A stretch of DNA of 64,000 nucleotides from the NCBI RefSeq assembly GCF_921293875.1, contig NZ_CAKLDI010000001.1, positions 496,001 to 560,000 on the forward strand, read 5' to 3'. Position numbers and translations under genes: made by a program. The DNA is from Vibrio stylophorae (lineage in GTDB: Bacteria > Pseudomonadota > Gammaproteobacteria > Enterobacterales > Vibrionaceae). Positions 1 to 8,095 of the stretch are shown here, in pieces; positions within the stretch are counted from its first letter, which is position 1, and each line of letters starts with the position of its first letter. The notes beneath the pieces are model-generated. The model searched no databases. It was not told the DNA's origin and saw nothing but the letters and a program-made list of their open reading frames with translations.

Positions 1-642
1 CTCATTAAGCACATCTTCATAGAGCAGCTTAAAGCTATCGCCCGGGCGCAAATCTAGCGCAAAGTCGATATCCCAACCAAAGATGAGCGCCATCTCCATA
101 ATCTGCTTATCGCTCATGCCCACATTTTGCGCGCTCAGCCAAAGAAAACTACCGTTGGCAATTTTGCCCTGCACAAAGTTCTCACGCGTGGTGGTTTTTA
201 GGGTATCGATGCGACTTTCAAAATGTCCCTTTGCATTACGTGCCACTGTGAGGGTATCGCGGCTGTTGATCGCATAACGCAGCTGTTGTAGCTCGCCGTG
301 CTCAATGGTCAGCCAAAAGGTATCGCCCACTTTGATGGTATTCAGCGCTTTGGCCGCTTCGCCGCTGTGTAATACCGCATAGAGGGTGTTGGTGGAAAGA
401 CCCGCCCGGCTAAACAGCTGAGTGAGATATTCACCTTTTTTAAGATGCCAAGGGGTGCCTTCATCGATAAAGGTTTGCACTTGGATGGCGCGCGCTTGTG
501 GCTGCGTTGCAAGGGTGACTGGATAACGCTGGTTCAGTTGGTAGTGGTAATCCGGTTTCGCTGCTTGCGGGCTTGGCATAATGAACAGCACAATGACACA
601 GATACTGAGTATGGTAATCAGTTTGCGATGTAGAGCAGGCAA
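1..642 (-). CDS. M23-family murein endopeptidase, MepM/YebA-like (N-terminal part, cut by window edge)
   Basis: The first 214 codons of a periplasmic cell-wall peptidase of the MepM/YebA type; the catalytic LytM (M23) domain would lie outside the window. A hydrophobic segment near residues 8-22 looks like a signal anchor. It is followed by an OapA/LysM-like region (GTPWHLKKGEYLTQLFS, LNTIKVGDTF, then GWDIDFALDLRPGDSF), the usual N-terminal layout of these enzymes. I start at TTG (640-642) because GAGGA lies seven bases upstream and because the first ATG (579) would remove the membrane segment. It is divergent from tyrS, an arrangement known in Vibrio. Family assignment is good; substrate specificity is inferred from family only. 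Confidence 0.8.
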   Translation of the reverse strand, partial: MPALHRKLITILSICVIVLFIMPSPQAAKPDYHYQLNQRYPVTLATQPQARAIQVQTFIDEGTPWHLKKGEYLTQLFSRAGLSTNTLYAVLHSGEAAKALNTIKVGDTFWLTIEHGELQQLRYAINSRDTLTVARNAKGHFESRIDTLKTTTRENFVQGKIANGSFLWLSAQNVGMSDKQIMEMALIFGWDIDFALDLRPGDSFKLLYEDVLNE

Positions 643-767
643 GCTGCGATCCTCGAGACAAATTAGAAAGAAATTGCTGCGTGCTAGTGTAACTGGTTTC
701 AAAACCGAGCGCTATTGAGTACCATGCTTGTTTATTCACAAAAATTAGCCACTCGTCGGAGATAGCC

Positions 768-1955
768 ATGGCGCATATCGAAGCCGCACTCGAGCAGATC
801 AAACGCGGCGTAGAAGATTTGATCCCAGAATCTGAATTGATCGAAAAGTTAAAATTGGGCCGCCCTCTAAAAATTAAATTGGGTGCCGATCCAACGGCGC
901 CAGATATTCATCTTGGCCATACCGTGATTTTGAATAAACTTCGTCAATTCCAAGATTTGGGTCATGAAGTCATTTTCTTGATCGGTGACTTTACTGGCAT
1001 GGTGGGTGATCCAAGTGGTAAGAACACCACGCGTCCACCGCTCACTCGCGAGCAGGTTGTTGCCAACGCTGAAACCTATAAAGAGCAAGTATTCAAAATT
1101 TTGGATCCTGCGAAAACCCGTATCGAGTTTAACTCAACTTGGCTGAGTGAACTGGGTACCGAAGGGATGATTCGCCTTGCTGCAAACTCAACCGTTGCAC
1201 GTATGCTTGAGCGTGATGATTTCAAAAAACGCTTTGCCGGTAACCAGCCGATTGCGATCCATGAATTTATCTACCCATTGCTTCAAGGTTATGACTCTGT
1301 TGCCCTAGAAGCGGATGTTGAGCTTGGCGGTACCGATCAGCGCTTTAACCTGCTGATGGGGCGTGAGCTACAAAAATCACACGGTATGGCGCAGCAAGTG
1401 GTATTAACCATGCCACTACTTGTTGGTTTGGACGGTGTGAAGAAAATGTCCAAATCACAACACAACTACATCGGTATTAGCGAAGCACCAGAAGAGATGT
1501 TCGGCAAGCTGATGTCGATCTCTGATGATCTGATGTGGGATTACTACAATCTGTTGTCTTTCCGTTCTCTTGAAGAGATTGCAGTCTTTAAGGCTGCGGT
1601 TGAAGCGGGTACGAACCCACGTGATATTAAGATCACCCTTGCCAAAGAGATCATTGCGCGTTTCCATAGCGAAGCGGATGCTGATGCGGCTGAACAAGCC
1701 TTTATCGCACGTTTCCAAAAAGGCGTGATTCCGGATGAAATGCCAGAATTCACCATGCCTGTGGGTACCGCGATTGCCAACGTGTTGAAAGACTCAAACC
1801 TTGTTGCTTCAACTTCTGATGCTATGCGTATGATTCGCCAAGGTGCTGTGAAGCAAGACGGTGAAAAACTTGAAGACACCAAGCTTGAACTTGCAGCGGG
1901 TACTTATGTACTGCAAGTGGGCAAGCGTAAATTTGCACGTGTGACGATTGCATAA
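768..1955 (+). CDS. tyrS: Tyrosyl-tRNA synthetase
   Basis: Class I aminoacyl-tRNA synthetase that charges tRNA-Tyr in the cytoplasm. The HIGH-type motif is HLGH at residues 48-51 and the second signature is a true KMSKS at residues 226-230. The C-terminal 60 or so residues form an S4 RNA-binding domain ([16 protein letters not shown]). At 395 residues it belongs to the shorter TyrRS subgroup with KMSKS rather than the 424-residue E. coli type, which has KFGKT. GGAGATAGCC precedes the ATG. It is monocistronic, with a terminator at 2007-2034. Confidence 0.96.
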   Translation: MAHIEAALEQIKRGVEDLIPESELIEKLKLGRPLKIKLGADPTAPDIHLGHTVILNKLRQFQDLGHEVIFLIGDFTGMVGDPSGKNTTRPPLTREQVVANAETYKEQVFKILDPAKTRIEFNSTWLSELGTEGMIRLAANSTVARMLERDDFKKRFAGNQPIAIHEFIYPLLQGYDSVALEADVELGGTDQRFNLLMGRELQKSHGMAQQVVLTMPLLVGLDGVKKMSKSQHNYIGISEAPEEMFGKLMSISDDLMWDYYNLLSFRSLEEIAVFKAAVEAGTNPRDIKITLAKEIIARFHSEADADAAEQAFIARFQKGVIPDEMPEFTMPVGTAIANVLKDSNLVASTSDAMRMIRQGAVKQDGEKLEDTKLELAAGTYVLQVGKRKFARVTIA

Positions 1956-2006
1956 GTCAGCGGCTATTACACAGTTCTGCGACTTAGCAATATTGATGCG
2001 CAAGTG

Positions 2007-2034
2007 AAAACACCGCCTTTGGCGGTGTTTTTTT
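2007..2034 (+). terminator. Intrinsic terminator after tyrS
   Basis: AACACCGCC and GGCGGTGTT form a perfect stem around TTT, followed by a run of T. Confidence 0.9.
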
Positions 2035-2070
2035 ATGGGTGAATTTTGTGGTGAGAGGGGATTTTTGTGT

Positions 2071-2115
2071 GTTGTACAGGTATTTGAGCTTTTGGATCTC
2101 AGGTGCTCAAAAGCT
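2071..2115 (+). repeat. Short hairpin repeat, copy 1
   Basis: A 45-base unit whose core is the inverted pair AGCTTTTG (2087-2094) and CAAAAGCT (2108-2115). It matches copy 2 at 2431-2475 in 37 of 45 positions, exactly 360 bases downstream in the same orientation. A third, looser copy lies at 6530-6564 on the other strand. No function is known to me. Confidence 0.75.
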
Positions 2116-2430
2116 ACTTCACATGTAGTGAGTTCAGGTTTCGTTTGATGGTTCATATCTCGGGATTCGCCCCGAGAGGCGACCTACTTTCTGCAACAGC
2201 CCAGAAAGTAGGCAAAGAGGCCGCCCCATGTCGTTTGCCTTCACGTCAAAGGCGTCTTTGCTATATCGCCGTCTCAGAACGGCATCCTGCCGGCTTCGAC
2301 TGATTTTTTCGTCCTGAAAAAATCCGATGCAAAGCATCCTTTTTCGTGAAAACGACAAAGGGAAAATTCCCCATTTATCATGCCTTGCAGAATCAAGCGT
2401 GGATGAGCGAAACGACGTTATTTTAGAAAA
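2116..2430 (+). repeat. Structured dispersed-repeat-like element without a credible gene
   Basis: About 300 bases between two hairpin copies. It carries a chain of inverted repeats: CTCGGG/CCCGAG (2159-2176), a perfect ten-base CCTACTTTCT/AGAAAGTAGG (2183-2212), GCCGT/ACGGC (2268-2283), GATTTTTTC/GAAAAAATC (2302-2324) and GATGC/GCATC (2326-2338). From memory, the CCTACTTTCT...AGAAAGTAGG core followed by GCAAA resembles a noncoding repeat scattered through many gammaproteobacterial genomes; I could not search to confirm. The ORFs across it have no ribosome site and look spurious. Orientation is nominal. Confidence 0.6.
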
Positions 2431-2475
2431 GGTGTACAGCTTTTTAAGCTTTTGGATCCCCGTAGCTCAAAAGCT
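2431..2475 (+). repeat. Short hairpin repeat, copy 2
   Basis: Second copy of the 2071-2115 unit: AGCTTTTG at 2447-2454 and CAAAAGCT at 2468-2475. It overlaps the 3' end of the small minus-strand gene at 2444-2674, so the repeat supplies that protein's last residues (about ELLSYGDPKA). Confidence 0.75.
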
Positions 2476-2674
2476 CTTTTTCTTTGCAGGTGAGCTCGGT
2501 GGTTTTGTTCAGGCGTTTGAGTCGGCGTAGGGTTAAGCCAAGGCAGGGAAGCAGCATCACGGCCATTACAACGGCTGCTGGGATAAAGGAGAGATTGAGC
2601 GCATGGTGGCAAATGACCAGCAGGATCAATGGAACTGCAATCAGGTAGCCTGAAATAACAAAATAGCGTGTCAT
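2444..2674 (-). CDS. Small hypothetical membrane protein
   Basis: A 76-residue protein with two hydrophobic segments (about residues 4-23 and 30-48), then a basic LRRLKRL stretch, which suggests an inner-membrane protein with a cytoplasmic tail. GAGGG lies nine bases before the ATG, supporting translation. Its pattern (a start-proximal ISYL-type helix, a second helix ending in PxLxLxLRxL, then charged residues) matches the next small gene at 2830-3012, so the two look like diverged paralogues. The last ten or so codons fall inside hairpin repeat copy 2, which may have replaced the original 3' end. I do not recognise the family and assign no function. Confidence 0.55.
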   Translation of the reverse strand: MTRYFVISGYLIAVPLILLVICHHALNLSFIPAAVVMAVMLLPCLGLTLRRLKRLNKTTELTCKEKELLSYGDPKA

Positions 2675-2829
2675 GCTGATTCATCCCTCAATAAATGAAG
2701 TGGAATTCTATTGATGTGCGCAGGCAAGGGCAACTATTTATCTATCGATAAGGTAAAATTTTTCTCTTATATATACCAATATAATCAGTCGGTTAGTGTT
2801 TTGTTGGTGAAGTGTTTTGGAATTTTTAA

Positions 2830-3012
2830 CTATTCTTTGCGACGCCGGTGTATCTCTAATGCACGCAAGGCGAGTGCTAAAAATGGTGAAAAAAGCAGCG
2901 CAATCATAGGTAAAACGATAAAGCTAAATGCACTCATGGGATTGGTCGATAGAAGCAAATAGGCGAAAACAATGGTCAGCAGATAGCTGAGAATCAATAA
3001 TCGGTCGGACAT
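2830..3012 (-). CDS. Small hypothetical membrane protein, likely paralogue of its neighbour
   Basis: A 60-residue protein with two hydrophobic segments (ILSYLLTIVFAYLLL and FSFIVLPMIALLFSPFLAL), ending in a basic tail (LRALEIHRRRKE). Its layout mirrors the 76-residue protein just downstream. I start at the ATG at 3012 (MSDR); another in-frame ATG is at 3018, and a much earlier one would add an unlikely extension. No clear ribosome-binding site precedes either start, so expression is uncertain. Function unknown. Confidence 0.45.
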   Translation of the reverse strand: MSDRLLILSYLLTIVFAYLLLSTNPMSAFSFIVLPMIALLFSPFLALALRALEIHRRRKE

Positions 3013-3207
3013 AATCATCAAATAAAATATAAAGTACGACGTATTGTATATAATTTGAGTCGCTAAACAAGATGAAAAAATGTGCAACACTGAGACAAGA
3101 TGAGATTGGGTCAAATAAAAAGCCGCATCATTGCAATCAAGATGCGGCTTGCGCTTTGTTTGGGCTCTGGATAAGCGATTGATGTGCAGTGAGCGCCAGT
3201 CCGATGA

Positions 3208-3825
3208 TTAGGACTTATTAAACACAAAGGTGGGTAGAGAAAGTCGCCAACGAATCGCGGCAAGACGTATGGTGAGTGTCGTCGCGATGCCAGCAAGGCC
3301 AGCCCAAGCACTATTACAGCCTAAATAGAGCGAGAAGGTGTGAACCATTCCGCCGATAATACAAGCCGTGGCATAGACTTCAGTGCGCAGTACCATGGGC
3401 ACTTGTCTGGCCAACATATCGCGCAAAATACCGCCGCCGCAACCCGTGAGAACGCCCATCACCACCGCGACATCATAACCTGTGCCATGAGCCAGTGATT
3501 TCTCGACGCCGATGGCAACAAATACGGCAAGGCCGATGGCATCACATACGGGAAGAAAAAAACTGGGTAAGCGTCTGGGGCGACGTCGCAGGGTCAGCAT
3601 CGCCAAAACACAGGTGGCGATAATCACCCAAAAATAGTTGGTATCGTGAATCCAAAATACCGGGGTTGCGCCGAGTGACATATCACGTAGTGTGCCGCCA
3701 CCAATGGCTGTGGCGCTAGCAAGGACTAACACGCCAAAGGGGTCCATTTTTAATCGGCCAGCGAGTAACACGCCAGACAGAGCAAAAATTGCGGTGCCAA
3801 ACATATCAAGAGCATAGAGCAGCAT
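3208..3825 (-). CDS. TRIC-type channel family protein (UPF0126, YicG/YadS-like)
   Basis: A 205-residue inner-membrane protein made of two similar halves. Each half carries the family signature: GGGTLRDM in the first and GGGILRDM in the second. About seven hydrophobic helices are visible. Bacterial homologues resemble eukaryotic TRIC cation channels; the physiological role of YicG/YadS is poorly defined. I start at ATG 3825 because AAGGAATGTT precedes it; the longer frame adds a hydrophilic lead unlike the family. It follows btuF on the same strand with a gap of about 100 bases and may be co-transcribed. Confidence 0.85.
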   Translation of the reverse strand: MLLYALDMFGTAIFALSGVLLAGRLKMDPFGVLVLASATAIGGGTLRDMSLGATPVFWIHDTNYFWVIIATCVLAMLTLRRRPRRLPSFFLPVCDAIGLAVFVAIGVEKSLAHGTGYDVAVVMGVLTGCGGGILRDMLARQVPMVLRTEVYATACIIGGMVHTFSLYLGCNSAWAGLAGIATTLTIRLAAIRWRLSLPTFVFNKS

Positions 3826-3921
3826 AACATTCCTTTTGTTGTTCTTATCTCGCCGCTGGCGAAAGTCGGCGGATTGTATGAGTTGGCCCATCCTGCGCCA
3901 ACATTTTCATCAGTTATCGTT

Positions 3922-4767
3922 TTATTCCTGTGCTCGCGATCTCGCTTGGTCAAAATAGCCACACACCTGATCAATTGCCAATATCACCCGTGGTGTGGGG
4001 CGATTGAGCCAATTGGAATTCAGTAGCCAAATCTGTTGTTGATCATATGCAGGAAGATGACCTGCCCATGCTTGCCAATCGCGTTGAATGGAACGGTTAC
4101 TGCCATCACCTTGATGGTCTGCGCCAAAGATGATCTCAGGTTGTTTCATTAACACTTGTTCTGGCCCGACTTGCGGATAGGGCGCTGGTGCATTCGCAAA
4201 AATATTTTGACCACCACAGAGCGTAAATACGGGGGATGGCCAACGTTCTTGCGCCATGGTGATTAGCGGCTGGTTGCTCAGTTGATAAAAGTAGCGCAGT
4301 GGTTTGGCGTCTTGGTATTTTGTGCGACGCGCGCTCAGCGCTTGCCAGTATGTTTGGGCGGCTTTTTCTGCGGTTTGTGGGTTTTCAGCATAGGGCGCTA
4401 GCGCCATGAGCTCGTCGCCAATGCTTTCAAGCGTAGTGGGATTGGAGTAATGAATTGGAATACCAAAAGCGCTGAGTTTGTCGAGCTGTGCTTGCGGCAG
4501 GCCGCCTTTCCATGTCACCACTAAATCAGGCTTTAGCGTGATAATGCGCTCAAGGTTAATGCCACGATAATTGGCAACGCGCTCTAATTTGAGCGCGGCT
4601 TTCGGGTAATCACTAAATTCACTGGCGGCGATGAGTTTATCCCCCATACCCGCGGCATAAATCAGTTCTGTGGTATGGGGCGATAGGCTGATAATGCGCT
4701 GCGCCGGTGCCGCCAAAACCCACGGGCTGAGTAAAATAGTGAGCAATAATGCGAGCAATCTGTGCAT
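3922..4767 (-). CDS. btuF: Vitamin B12-binding periplasmic protein
   Basis: The cobalamin-binding component that delivers B12 to BtuCD. It is 281 residues with a signal peptide (LLALLLTILLSPWVLA before APAQ). Family motifs follow: RIISLSPHTTELIYAAG near the mature N terminus, then a helical-backbone binding fold (KPDLVVTWKGG, QPEIIFGAD, PRVILAIDQVCGYFD). AAGGACTGAT precedes the chosen ATG at 4767; the longer reading would place 15 extra residues before the signal sequence. It is last in mtnN-cobD-btuF. No btuC or btuD is present here. Confidence 0.9.
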   Translation of the reverse strand: MHRLLALLLTILLSPWVLAAPAQRIISLSPHTTELIYAAGMGDKLIAASEFSDYPKAALKLERVANYRGINLERIITLKPDLVVTWKGGLPQAQLDKLSAFGIPIHYSNPTTLESIGDELMALAPYAENPQTAEKAAQTYWQALSARRTKYQDAKPLRYFYQLSNQPLITMAQERWPSPVFTLCGGQNIFANAPAPYPQVGPEQVLMKQPEIIFGADHQGDGSNRSIQRDWQAWAGHLPAYDQQQIWLLNSNWLNRPTPRVILAIDQVCGYFDQARSRAQE

Positions 4768-4789
4768 ATCAGTCCTTGATAGTGGCAAG

Positions 4790-5743
4790 CTAAATGAGAG
4801 TGTGAAGCGCAAAAAATAATGCGCTTTGTAGGCCTAGCCAGATTAGAAGTCGCCAGTTCAGTTGGCGATGAAGCTGCGCAAGCTCAATGGCACTGGGCAC
4901 ACGTACGCCGCCGATGCGTGGGCGCTGACGTTTGTTGTCGCCATAAATGGCTGGGCCACCCAAACTTAAATCATATTGATGGGCAATAGCGCAAAGCAGC
5001 CAACCTGGGCCGGGTAAAAACCAGAGTTTGGCTTGGCGAAATATGCCGGAAAATGCTTGTTTGCCTCGCTTACCAAAGGCACATAAAAGTGCAAAGAGGC
5101 GCAGCGGAATGAGATCGGCTAAGGCGAGAATATTGGTCGACGCGGTACCAAAGGGAAAAAATTCACTGCGGCTAGGCGACCAAGTGCGCGCCAGCGTTAA
5201 GGTCAAACGATACATCGCGGCGCCGATGCCACCAAAGCAGCCATACCAAAATAGCACGGCGACAACTTCGCGACCGTAGCCAAGGATCATCAGCTCTGCG
5301 GTGGCCTTGCCTAGTCCATTTTCCGATAGGCTTTCCGTTTGTCGATTGAGTTTCGCGGCCAAAATGCGTCGACTGGTTTCTTTGTGCGCTTGCGCCAAGC
5401 TGGCGATCAAGCTCTGGCTAACTTGTTGCAGTGGACGCCAACCAAGGCTAAGCCAAAGCAGCGCAGCATCCAATAGCCAAGGTGAACTGACTAAAGTGGA
5501 AAGGGCAATCAGTACCACCAAGCTTGGAAACCAAAATAGCGCCCAAGTCATGGAGCCTGAGATCAGATTTTGTTGGCGTGAATTATGCGGTTGATTGACC
5601 TTTTGCGCGATCACCTTAGCCAATCGTTGATAGATAGACCAAGGTGAAAGCGTATTGGGCAGTGGCAATAAAAGATGAAACAGCAGCGCGCCCCAAAAAG
5701 TAAAAAGCGCAAGGTGATGTTCCAATAGATGCCACGCCGTCAT
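4790..5743 (-). CDS. cobD: Adenosylcobinamide-phosphate synthase-like membrane protein (CobD/CbiB)
   Basis: A 317-residue integral membrane protein of the CbiB/CobD family, which joins the aminopropanol arm to adenosylcobyric acid late in B12 synthesis. Typical family features are the GWRPLQQVSQSLIASLAQA helix, the LSENGLGKATAELMI segment, the FGTASTNILALADLIP motif and the C-terminal LGGPAIYGD region. No other B12-synthesis genes lie in the window, so in this organism it probably serves salvage of imported corrinoid together with BtuF. It begins two bases after the mtnN stop codon, so the two are translationally close. Confidence 0.85.
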   Translation of the reverse strand: MTAWHLLEHHLALFTFWGALLFHLLLPLPNTLSPWSIYQRLAKVIAQKVNQPHNSRQQNLISGSMTWALFWFPSLVVLIALSTLVSSPWLLDAALLWLSLGWRPLQQVSQSLIASLAQAHKETSRRILAAKLNRQTESLSENGLGKATAELMILGYGREVVAVLFWYGCFGGIGAAMYRLTLTLARTWSPSRSEFFPFGTASTNILALADLIPLRLFALLCAFGKRGKQAFSGIFRQAKLWFLPGPGWLLCAIAHQYDLSLGGPAIYGDNKRQRPRIGGVRVPSAIELAQLHRQLNWRLLIWLGLQSALFFALHTLI

Positions 5744-5745
5744 GA

Positions 5746-6441
5746 TTAGGCCATTTTTTCAAGCATGCGCACAATCATCTCAGATGAGCGTGCAGCCGCT
5801 AGTGGTAGAAACTCATCAAAGCTCATTGGTGAGGCTTTGTCTGCTACATCAGAGATAGCGCGAACCACTACAAATGGCACTTGGAACTGATGACAGGTTT
5901 GCGCAATGGCAGAGGCTTCCATTTCAACGGCAACTACGGTTGGGAAGTTGGCTTTGATTTGTGCTTGGCGTTCGCTGCTACAGATAAATGCATCACCAGT
6001 ACAGATCAAACCGCGCACGGCATGTTGCTCTGGGCTTGCTTCAATGGCTGCTTCAGCTTGCGCAATGAGAGTTGCATCAGCAATAAATGCCGCAGGTTGG
6101 CTGGCCATTTGACCAATTTCATAACCAAACGCAGTGACATCGGCATCGTGATGGCGCACTTCTGTTGAAACAACCACATCACCGACATTCAGTGATGGAT
6201 CAAAACCGCCTGCAGAGCCAGTGTTGATGACCACTTCTGGTTGGTAGTGATCAAGTAATAGGGTGGTGCCTACAGCGGCAGCCACTTTACCAATGCCAGA
6301 TTGCAGCAAAATCACGTCATGGCCCTTGAGGTTGCCAGTATAAAAGTGGCAGTTGGCGATAGTGGTTTGTGTCAGGTTTTCTAGTTGATCTTTGAGGATC
6401 GCGACTTCTTGTTCCATCGCGCCAATAATGCCGATTTTCAT
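5746..6441 (-). CDS. mtnN: 5'-methylthioadenosine/S-adenosylhomocysteine nucleosidase
   Basis: Hydrolyses methylthioadenosine and S-adenosylhomocysteine (Pfs). It feeds the methionine salvage and AI-2 pathways. The start [16 protein letters not shown] is the family N terminus and fixes ATG 6441; the longer frame adds 28 unrelated codons. The active-site region [13 protein letters not shown] and ISDVADKAS, including the catalytic Asp, is present in the C-terminal third. It is 231 residues, the usual length. It is the first gene of mtnN-cobD-btuF. Confidence 0.95.
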   Translation of the reverse strand: MKIGIIGAMEQEVAILKDQLENLTQTTIANCHFYTGNLKGHDVILLQSGIGKVAAAVGTTLLLDHYQPEVVINTGSAGGFDPSLNVGDVVVSTEVRHHDADVTAFGYEIGQMASQPAAFIADATLIAQAEAAIEASPEQHAVRGLICTGDAFICSSERQAQIKANFPTVVAVEMEASAIAQTCHQFQVPFVVVRAISDVADKASPMSFDEFLPLAAARSSEMIVRMLEKMA

Positions 6442-6529
6442 AATATGGTTCTTTTGGGTTTTATCAGAATAGGCGCTCAGTCTAGCATAAATTTCTATCA
6501 AGTCAGCGGGGTGAAACCGCTTCAATTGC

Positions 6530-6564
6530 GCTTTTGAGCTTTAGGAAGGTGTAACTCAAAAGCT
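6530..6564 (-). repeat. Short hairpin repeat, copy 3 (divergent)
   Basis: CTCAAAAGCT at 6555-6564 and GCTTTTGAG at 6530-6538 form the same inverted core as the copies near 2.1 and 2.4 kb, read on the minus strand, with a longer loop. It lies between the gltD terminator and mtnN. Confidence 0.55.
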
Positions 6565-6574
6565 AATTTTCGGG

Positions 6575-6604
6575 TATAAAAAAGCCAGCCCTTATAGGGC
6601 TGGC
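6575..6604 (-). terminator. Intrinsic terminator after gltD
   Basis: On the minus strand GCCAGCCC and GGGCTGGC pair and are followed by TTTTTT. Confidence 0.9.
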
Positions 6605-6628
6605 AAAACTGGAAGGTCGTTTTTATTA

Positions 6629-8095
6629 TCACGATAGCATTAAAGAATCCGCTTTCGCTTCAAGATGGGTGTTACCCATCAAGTATTGGTCAATGGCGCG
6701 GGCGCATTCACGCCCTTCGTTGATACAGCGAACCACTAAAGACTGACCAGTGCGCATATCGCCAGCGGCAAATACACCTTGTTGGTTGGTTTGAAAATCC
6801 GTGGTCGCCACATTGCCGCGATCGTCCAAGGCAATATCAAGCTGCGCCAGTACACCCGATGGTTCTGGATGTAAAAAGCCCATGGCCAAGAAGGCGAGAT
6901 CGCAAGGGATATCACGCTCAGAGCCTTCCACTTCGGTAAAGCTTGGACGCTCGCCTGGCTTAGCGTCTTGCCAGACGATATCGGCGATACGTAGCGCTTT
7001 GACGTTCCCTTGGCCATCATCAATAAAGGCCTTGGTCAAAATATTCCAATGACGCTCACAGCCCTCTTCATGCGAGGTCGAGGTGCGAAGAATCATCGGA
7101 TATTGCGGCCATGGCATATTGGCTGGACGCTTTTCTGGTGGCACTGGCATGATTTCCACTTGGGTAATGCTCGTAGCGCCGTGACGGTTTGAGGTACCGA
7201 CACAGTCTGAACCGGTATCACCACCACCGATCACCACCACATGTTTACCCTTGGCGTGAATCTCTTGCGTTTTCAGATCCATCCCATTGGCACGGCGGTT
7301 GTTCTGGCCCAAAAACTCCATGGCAAAGTGAACGCCCTTGAGTGAACGGCCATCAATCGGTAGATCGCGCGGTACGGTTGAGCCACCAGTGAGTAGCACC
7401 ACATCATAGTCATGCTGAATTTGCGCGGCACTCACATCGACACCCACATGGGCATTGACCACGAACTCTACGCCAGCTTCGCGCATCAAATCGATTTTAC
7501 GATCGATGATATCCATGCCTAGCTTAAAGTCAGGAATACCAAAGCGTAGCAAGCCACCCACTTTTTCATCGCGCTCAAAGACGGTCACGCTATGACCGGC
7601 GCTATTGAGCTGCTCTGCAGCCGCCAGTCCCGCAGGACCTGAGCCGATGATCGCCACGGTTTTACCGCTGCGCGAACGTGGGGTTTTGGGCTTGGCGTAA
7701 CCTTCTTTATAGGCGCGCTCAACAATGGTTTTTTCCATGTTACAGATGGTGATGGGATCTTGGTTGATACCCAAAACACAGGCTGTTTCACAAGGCGCGG
7801 GACAAACCCGACCTGTGAATTCAGGGAAATTGTTGGTTGAGCTTAAAATTTGCCACGCTTCTTCCCAGCTATCGCGGTAAACCGCATCGTTAAACTCGGG
7901 AATGATGTTGCCAATTGGGCAACCGCTGTGACAAAACGGTACACCACAATCCATACAACGTGACGCTTGCTCAAAGATCTTGTCTCCAAACTCATCGTTT
8001 AAAACAAACTCTTTGTTATCGGCGATACGAACCGCTGGGTCCTTTTTACCCGGCAACTCTCGGCCGAACTCTAAAAATCCAGTTGGCTTACCCAT
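6629..8095 (-). CDS. gltD: Glutamate synthase (NADPH) small subunit
   Basis: The flavoprotein subunit that passes electrons from NADPH to GltB for glutamate formation from glutamine and 2-oxoglutarate. N-terminal cysteines C47, C50, C55 and C59 and a second group (CPAPCETAC) bind the two 4Fe-4S clusters. An FAD-binding [13 protein letters not shown] follows near residue 150, and an NADPH-binding [13 protein letters not shown] near residue 285. It is 488 residues. Its start overlaps the end of gltB by eight bases (ATGGGTAA), implying translational coupling and matched subunit amounts. Confidence 0.96.
   Translation of the reverse strand: MGKPTGFLEFGRELPGKKDPAVRIADNKEFVLNDEFGDKIFEQASRCMDCGVPFCHSGCPIGNIIPEFNDAVYRDSWEEAWQILSSTNNFPEFTGRVCPAPCETACVLGINQDPITICNMEKTIVERAYKEGYAKPKTPRSRSGKTVAIIGSGPAGLAAAEQLNSAGHSVTVFERDEKVGGLLRFGIPDFKLGMDIIDRKIDLMREAGVEFVVNAHVGVDVSAAQIQHDYDVVLLTGGSTVPRDLPIDGRSLKGVHFAMEFLGQNNRRANGMDLKTQEIHAKGKHVVVIGGGDTGSDCVGTSNRHGATSITQVEIMPVPPEKRPANMPWPQYPMILRTSTSHEEGCERHWNILTKAFIDDGQGNVKALRIADIVWQDAKPGERPSFTEVEGSERDIPCDLAFLAMGFLHPEPSGVLAQLDIALDDRGNVATTDFQTNQQGVFAAGDMRTGQSLVVRCINEGRECARAIDQYLMGNTHLEAKADSLMLS

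Noticed and set aside
2103-2303. 66-codon plus-strand ORF across the dispersed repeat
   Set aside because: No ribosome site, and its sequence follows the inverted repeats; such ORFs are common artefacts of this kind of repeat.
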